In this document: piece by piece, positions 5,935 through 9,003 of the stretch
Position numbering within the stretch: the first letter of the stretch is position 1
Layout of the letters: the number at the start of each line of letters is the position of its first letter
DNA from: Giesbergeria sp.
Lineage (GTDB): Bacteria > Pseudomonadota > Gammaproteobacteria > Burkholderiales > Burkholderiaceae_C
Length of the DNA: 9,003 bases
Assembly (NCBI GenBank): GCA_017998735.1
Contig: JAGOCN010000042.1
Coordinates: 1 to 9,003 of the forward strand
Direction of reading: 5' to 3'
Notes under the pieces: model-generated
Databases searched by the model: none
Told to the model about the DNA's origin: nothing
What the model saw: the letters and a program-made list of their open reading frames with translations, nothing else
Position numbers and translations under genes: made by a program

Positions 5935-6252
5935 ATGCAGACATGGTTTTCAGAAAATCTGGGCGATGGCGTCATGGCGTTTGAACCCAAGGAGCAGCTC
6001 CAGGCGCAGTTTGCGCCGCTGTTTGGTGCGGCAGGGCGCCCGGCGGACATGGCGGTGTTTGCACGGCACGAGCTTGAAGGCCGGCTGCAGTGCGAGGTGG
6101 TGGCGTATTTTTCGCCTGCCGCGGCCGCACTGGCCCAGGCACGCGGCGCGCAGCCCTGCCGCCCGCCCGAACGCGGCGACCTGGACCTGCTGGCCGGCGA
6201 CCCGGCCTGCTGGGCGCTGCTGTTTGCAGAAGGGCCACCTTCTGGTGGCTGA
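5935..6252 (+). CDS. Small protein of unknown function
   Basis: The 105-residue product starts MQTWFSENLGDGVMAFEP. AGGAG at 5922-5926, 8 nt before ATG 5935, supports this start over an in-frame ATG at 5836 that would add 33 low-quality residues. There is no signal peptide or membrane segment, so it is probably cytoplasmic. The sequence looks like a compact folded domain: amphipathic N-terminus, FARHELEGRLQCEVVAYFSP (a likely beta hairpin) in the middle, an alanine-rich helix (AAAALAQARG), then a conserved-looking CRPPERGDLDLLAGDP and WALLF near the end. It lies alone between the terminator-like repeat and the PLP enzyme gene, 157 nt before the latter. I do not recognise a named family and assign no function. 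Codon use looks like the neighbouring genes, which supports a real gene. Confidence 0.7.
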   Translation: MQTWFSENLGDGVMAFEPKEQLQAQFAPLFGAAGRPADMAVFARHELEGRLQCEVVAYFSPAAAALAQARGAQPCRPPERGDLDLLAGDPACWALLFAEGPPSGG

Positions 6253-6272
6253 AGCGCACACCTGTTTTTTTT
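6233..6272 (+). terminator. Hairpin across the stop codon plus T8 tract
   Basis: GCCACC (6234-6239) pairs perfectly with GGTGGC (6244-6249) around a TTCT loop, extended by a G-U pair into the TGA stop (6250-6252). Eight T follow at 6265-6272, but 15 nt after the stem. The gap makes a standard intrinsic terminator doubtful. A combined stop-codon hairpin and weak terminator for the small gene is possible. Confidence 0.4.
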
Positions 6273-6409
6273 GCAGTGCAGCCGGCGCACGGCGCGCCAG
6301 GGGCAACTGAAGAAATGCTGCTGCACCTGCAGGTTTCACCCACCGTGCCACCACCGCCTTCATTGCGCCCGGCGCCGCTGCCGCAACCCCGTTCCAAGGA
6401 CTTTTTGCC

Positions 6410-7582
6410 ATGACCCACCTGCGCACCCGCGCCGTCCATGCAGGGCAAATGCCCGACCCGCACACCGGCGCCCTCACCACACCGATCACGCAAAGCACCG
6501 CCTACCACTACGGCACGCTGGCGCAGGGCGCAGCATTGTTTGACGGCACCGCGCAGGGCTACCGCTACAGCCGCTTTGGCAACCCCACGGTGGCAGCGCT
6601 GGAGGCCAAGGTGGCCGACCTGGAAGGCGCGCCGGCGGCGGTGGCTTTTGCCAGCGGCACGGCAGCCACGTCGGCGCTGCTGCTGGGGCTGCTCAACCCC
6701 GGCGATGAAATTGCCTTTCTCGGCCCGCTCTACGGCGGCACCGAAGCCCTGTTCCGGTCGCTGGGCGAGCGCTTCGGCATCCGCGCGGTCGATGCCACGC
6801 AGCATGGTCTGGCCGCCAGCCTAACGCCGGCCACGCGGCTGGTGTGGGTCGAATCCCTCACCAACCCCACCCTGCACCTGCACGACCTGGCCGCCGTGGC
6901 GGCGCTGGCCAGAGCGCGCGGCATCACCAGCGTGGCCGACAACACCTTTTGCACCCCCTGCCTGCTGCGTCCGGTTGCGCTGGGCATCGACCTGGTGCTC
7001 CATTCCATGACCAAGTACTTCGGTGGCCATGGGGACGCCACGGGCGGCGTGGTGGCTGGCGCCGCGCCGCTGGTGGCGGCCGTGCGCAAGACCGGGCTGG
7101 CGCATGTGGGCGGCAACCTGGCGCCGCAGGAAGCGTTTTTGTTCCTGCGCGGGCTCAAGACCCTGCCGCTGCGCATGGCCGCGCACTGCGAGGGCGCCCT
7201 GGCCGTGGCGCGTTTTCTGGCGGCGCACCCGGCCGTGCGCGCGGTGCACTACCCCGGTCTGCCCGGCCACCCGCAGCACGCGCTGGCGCAGCAGCAGCTG
7301 CAGGGCGGCTTTGGCGGCATGGTCACGTTCGAGCTGGTGCGCAGCGAGCGGGCGGTTGCCGCTGCCGTGCTGGACGCGCTGCAGCTGTTTGCGCAGGCGG
7401 TGTCGCTCGGTGATGTGGACAGCCTGGCCTGCCACCCGGCATCGACCACGCACAGCGCCGTGGCGCCGGAACTGCGCGCAGCACACGGCATCACCGAAGG
7501 AATGGTGCGCCTGAGCGTGGGCATCGAACACCCCGACGACCTGGTGGCCGACCTGGCACAGGCGCTGCAGCGGGTGGTTTGA
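6410..7582 (+). CDS. Cys/Met-metabolism PLP-dependent enzyme (trans-sulfuration family)
   Basis: The 390-residue protein has the normal length and motif order for the family that includes cystathionine gamma-synthase, cystathionine lyases, O-acyl-homoserine sulfhydrylases and methionine gamma-lyase. Visible elements are YRYSRFGNPT (Tyr 53 and Arg 55, which contact the PLP phosphate of the partner subunit), SGTAAT for cofactor binding, PLYGGT with the catalytic Tyr 108, SMTKYFGGHGD with the PLP Lys 202, and GMVRLSVGIE with the substrate-carboxylate Arg 367. The C-terminal SLGDVDSLACHPASTTHS resembles methionine gamma-lyase and sulfhydrylases. However, the cysteine typical of methionine gamma-lyase (YGC) is glycine here, so the substrate stays open. 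It acts in the cytoplasm in sulfur amino-acid synthesis or breakdown. AAGGA at 6396-6400, 9 nt before ATG 6410, fixes the start. It probably has its own promoter, or shares a transcript with the small gene upstream. Confidence 0.9.
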   Translation: MTHLRTRAVHAGQMPDPHTGALTTPITQSTAYHYGTLAQGAALFDGTAQGYRYSRFGNPTVAALEAKVADLEGAPAAVAFASGTAATSALLLGLLNPGDEIAFLGPLYGGTEALFRSLGERFGIRAVDATQHGLAASLTPATRLVWVESLTNPTLHLHDLAAVAALARARGITSVADNTFCTPCLLRPVALGIDLVLHSMTKYFGGHGDATGGVVAGAAPLVAAVRKTGLAHVGGNLAPQEAFLFLRGLKTLPLRMAAHCEGALAVARFLAAHPAVRAVHYPGLPGHPQHALAQQQLQGGFGGMVTFELVRSERAVAAAVLDALQLFAQAVSLGDVDSLACHPASTTHSAVAPELRAAHGITEGMVRLSVGIEHPDDLVADLAQALQRVV

Positions 7583-7602
7583 AAACCGGGCTGCTGGCAA
7601 GA

Positions 7603-7617
7603 GCGGCAAAATGCCGC
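7603..7617. other. Short hairpin after the PLP enzyme gene
   Basis: GCGGCA (7603-7608) pairs with TGCCGC (7612-7617) around AAA. It starts 20 nt after the stop at 7582 and directly precedes hairpin repeat copy 3. It is part of the 119-nt convergent gap with tolC and may help end transcription from either side. Confidence 0.4.
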
Positions 7618-7620
7618 ATC

Positions 7621-7680
7621 TTGCTATGGTATTTGTAGCTGCTGGCGCAGGCGCAGCATGCGCTGGAGCCGTTTTTTACC
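7621..7680 (+). repeat. Dispersed hairpin/T-tract repeat, copy 3
   Basis: This copy has TTGCTAT at 7621-7627, CTGGCGCA (7642-7649) pairing with TGCGCTGG (7659-7666) around a 9-nt loop, and six T at 7672-7677. It points the same way as the PLP enzyme gene ending at 7582, and is placed to terminate that gene before transcription runs into the convergent tolC gene. The box-to-T-tract distance is again 51 nt. Confidence 0.75.
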
Positions 7681-7701
7681 CAAAATGAAGAAAAAGAAGG
7701 T

Positions 7702-9003
7702 TCAGCGGCGGTCTTTGGCCAGCAAGGCGTCAATGGCCTGCACATCGCCTTCCAGCAGGATGCCCGCCGACTGGCGCAGCTGCAGCGTGCCCAGCAGCAC
7801 GTTGTAGCGCGCCTGCGCCAGGTCGCGCCGGGTCTGGAACAGCTGGCTCTGGGCGTTCAGCACGTCGATGTTGATGCGCACGCCCACCTGGTAACCCAGC
7901 TGGTTGGCTTCCAGGGCGCTCAGGCTCGAAGCCTCGGCCGCTTCCAGTGCGCGCACCTGGCCCAGGCCCGACTGCACGCCAAAGAACGCGGCGCGGGTGT
8001 TCTGCGCCACGGCGCGGCGCAGGTTTTCCAGGTCGGCGCGGGCCTTTTCTTCCAGCGCCAGGGTTTCGCGCACGCGGTTTTGCACCGCAAAGCCGGCAAA
8101 CAGCGGCAGGTTCAGGGCCACGCCCACGCTGGCGCTGTGGGCGCGGCTGGAAATGCCGGGCAGAAACTGCGATCCGTTCGGCGTGCGCTGAATGTTGTAG
8201 CCCGCCTGCAGGTCCACCGTGGGCAGGTGTCCGGTTTCGGCCTTGCGCGTTTCCAGCTCTGCCACGTCCAGCGCAATCTGCGCCTGGCGCACCTGCGGCT
8301 GGCTGTCCTGCGAACGCAGCACCCAGGCGGCGACGTTGTCCGGCGCCACCGTGGGCAGCACCAGCGGCTGGGCCAGCGGCAGCGGCGCGGTGCCGGTCTG
8401 GCCGACCAGCTGGTCCAGCGCCAGGCGCTTGACGCGCAGGTCGTTCACGGCAGCGATTTCCTGCGCAGTGATCAGGTCAAAGCGCGCCTGCGCCTCGCGC
8501 GAGTCGGTGATGGTCGAGGTGCCGACCTCGAAATTGCGCTTGGCCGAAGCCAGCTGCTCGGCCACCGCCACTTTTTGCGCCTGCACAAAGCCCAGCGTGT
8601 CCTGCGCCGCCAGCACGTCAAAGTAGCCCCGGCTGACGCGCACCAGCAGGTCCTGCGTGGCCGCGTCCAGCTGTGCCTGGGCAATGTCGATGCCGCGCAG
8701 ACCCTGCGCCAGCGCGATGCGGTTGGCCGGGCGGTACAGGGGCTGGGAAGCATTCACGCCCACGGTCTGCGTGGTTTGCGAGGTGTTGGGCAGCTGCACC
8801 GGCGCGGAGGTGTGGATGTCGTTGTTGGCGCGCGCCAGGCCGGCCGACAGACCGGCGCTGGGCAGCAGCCCGGCGCGTGCCTGTTCGGCACGGCTGGTGC
8901 TGGCGTCCAGCTGCGCACGCGCCGACTGCCAGGCGGCGTCGTAGCCCCGGGCCGCTTCCAGCAGCTCGGACAGGCTTTGCGCCTGCACCGGCGCTGCCAG
9001 CAC
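7702..9003 (-). CDS. tolC: TolC family outer-membrane channel protein (5' end outside window)
   Basis: The visible 433 residues run from the end of a signal peptide (LAAPVQA before QSLSELLEAA) to the stop at 7702. The gene must start beyond 9003, because the seven or so residues before the cleavage site are too few for a signal peptide. The content is that of a TolC-type trimeric channel: long alanine- and glutamine-rich helices in two repeats, each with short beta strands. First-half markers are AQLDAATQDLLVRVSRGYFDV and the FEVGTSTITD turn; second-half markers are VALNLPLFAGFAVQNRV and YQVGVRINIDVLNAQ. Near-identical placement of FEVGTSTITD and YQVGVRINIDVL shows the internal duplication. 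Such proteins form the outer-membrane exit duct for type I secretion systems and RND or ABC efflux pumps. No partner pump gene lies in the window, so the substrate is unknown. Confidence 0.92.
   Translation of the reverse strand: MLAAPVQAQSLSELLEAARGYDAAWQSARAQLDASTSRAEQARAGLLPSAGLSAGLARANNDIHTSAPVQLPNTSQTTQTVGVNASQPLYRPANRIALAQGLRGIDIAQAQLDAATQDLLVRVSRGYFDVLAAQDTLGFVQAQKVAVAEQLASAKRNFEVGTSTITDSREAQARFDLITAQEIAAVNDLRVKRLALDQLVGQTGTAPLPLAQPLVLPTVAPDNVAAWVLRSQDSQPQVRQAQIALDVAELETRKAETGHLPTVDLQAGYNIQRTPNGSQFLPGISSRAHSASVGVALNLPLFAGFAVQNRVRETLALEEKARADLENLRRAVAQNTRAAFFGVQSGLGQVRALEAAEASSLSALEANQLGYQVGVRINIDVLNAQSQLFQTRRDLAQARYNVLLGTLQLRQSAGILLEGDVQAIDALLAKDRR

Noticed and set aside
54..7680. The three hairpin repeats considered as a CRISPR array or transposon ends
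   Set aside because: They are kilobases apart with whole genes between them, all in the same orientation, with no spacers, target duplications or transposase.

Overview
The window looks like ordinary chromosomal DNA from a high-GC betaproteobacterium, most likely Burkholderiales and probably Comamonadaceae. This rests on GC-rich coding sequence, the kinds of proteins encoded, and a short intergenic repeat with a 'GCTGCTGGCGCA...TGCGCTGG' core of a type I associate with that family. The family placement is inference from memory. I found no insertion sequence, prophage gene, CRISPR array, tRNA or rRNA.

Layout. Positions 1-215 are non-coding, with one copy of a dispersed hairpin repeat and a small 10-bp tandem repeat. 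Three minus-strand genes follow, given here in order of transcription: a secreted asparagine-rich low-complexity protein (2505-1915), a glycine-zipper stress-type protein (1806-1249) and an L,D-transpeptidase/YkuD-like exported protein (1028-216). An intrinsic terminator-like hairpin lies between the last two. A 472-nt divergent intergenic region separates this block from a large plus-strand gene (2978-5653). That gene encodes a Pat/PatZ-type protein: an NDP-forming acyl-CoA synthetase-like region fused to a C-terminal GNAT acetyltransferase. Next on the plus strand are a small protein of unknown function (5935-6252) and a Cys/Met-metabolism PLP enzyme (6410-7582). The window closes with the 3' part of a minus-strand tolC-type outer-membrane efflux gene (stop at 7702, start beyond 9003), convergent with the PLP enzyme gene.

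The genes do not form one evident pathway. The three minus-strand genes suggest envelope or stress functions. The Pat-like protein would link acyl-CoA metabolism to protein lysine acetylation, the PLP enzyme belongs to sulfur amino-acid metabolism, and TolC is an export channel. I do not see a convincing undescribed multi-gene system.

The points most worth following up are: (1) three copies of a roughly 60-bp hairpin-plus-T-tract repeat with identical internal spacing, apparently used as mobile or duplicated terminators; (2) a Pat homologue that keeps the histidine expected for acyl-CoA synthetase activity, which enterobacterial Pat has lost; and (3) the small uncharacterised gene at 5935-6252.
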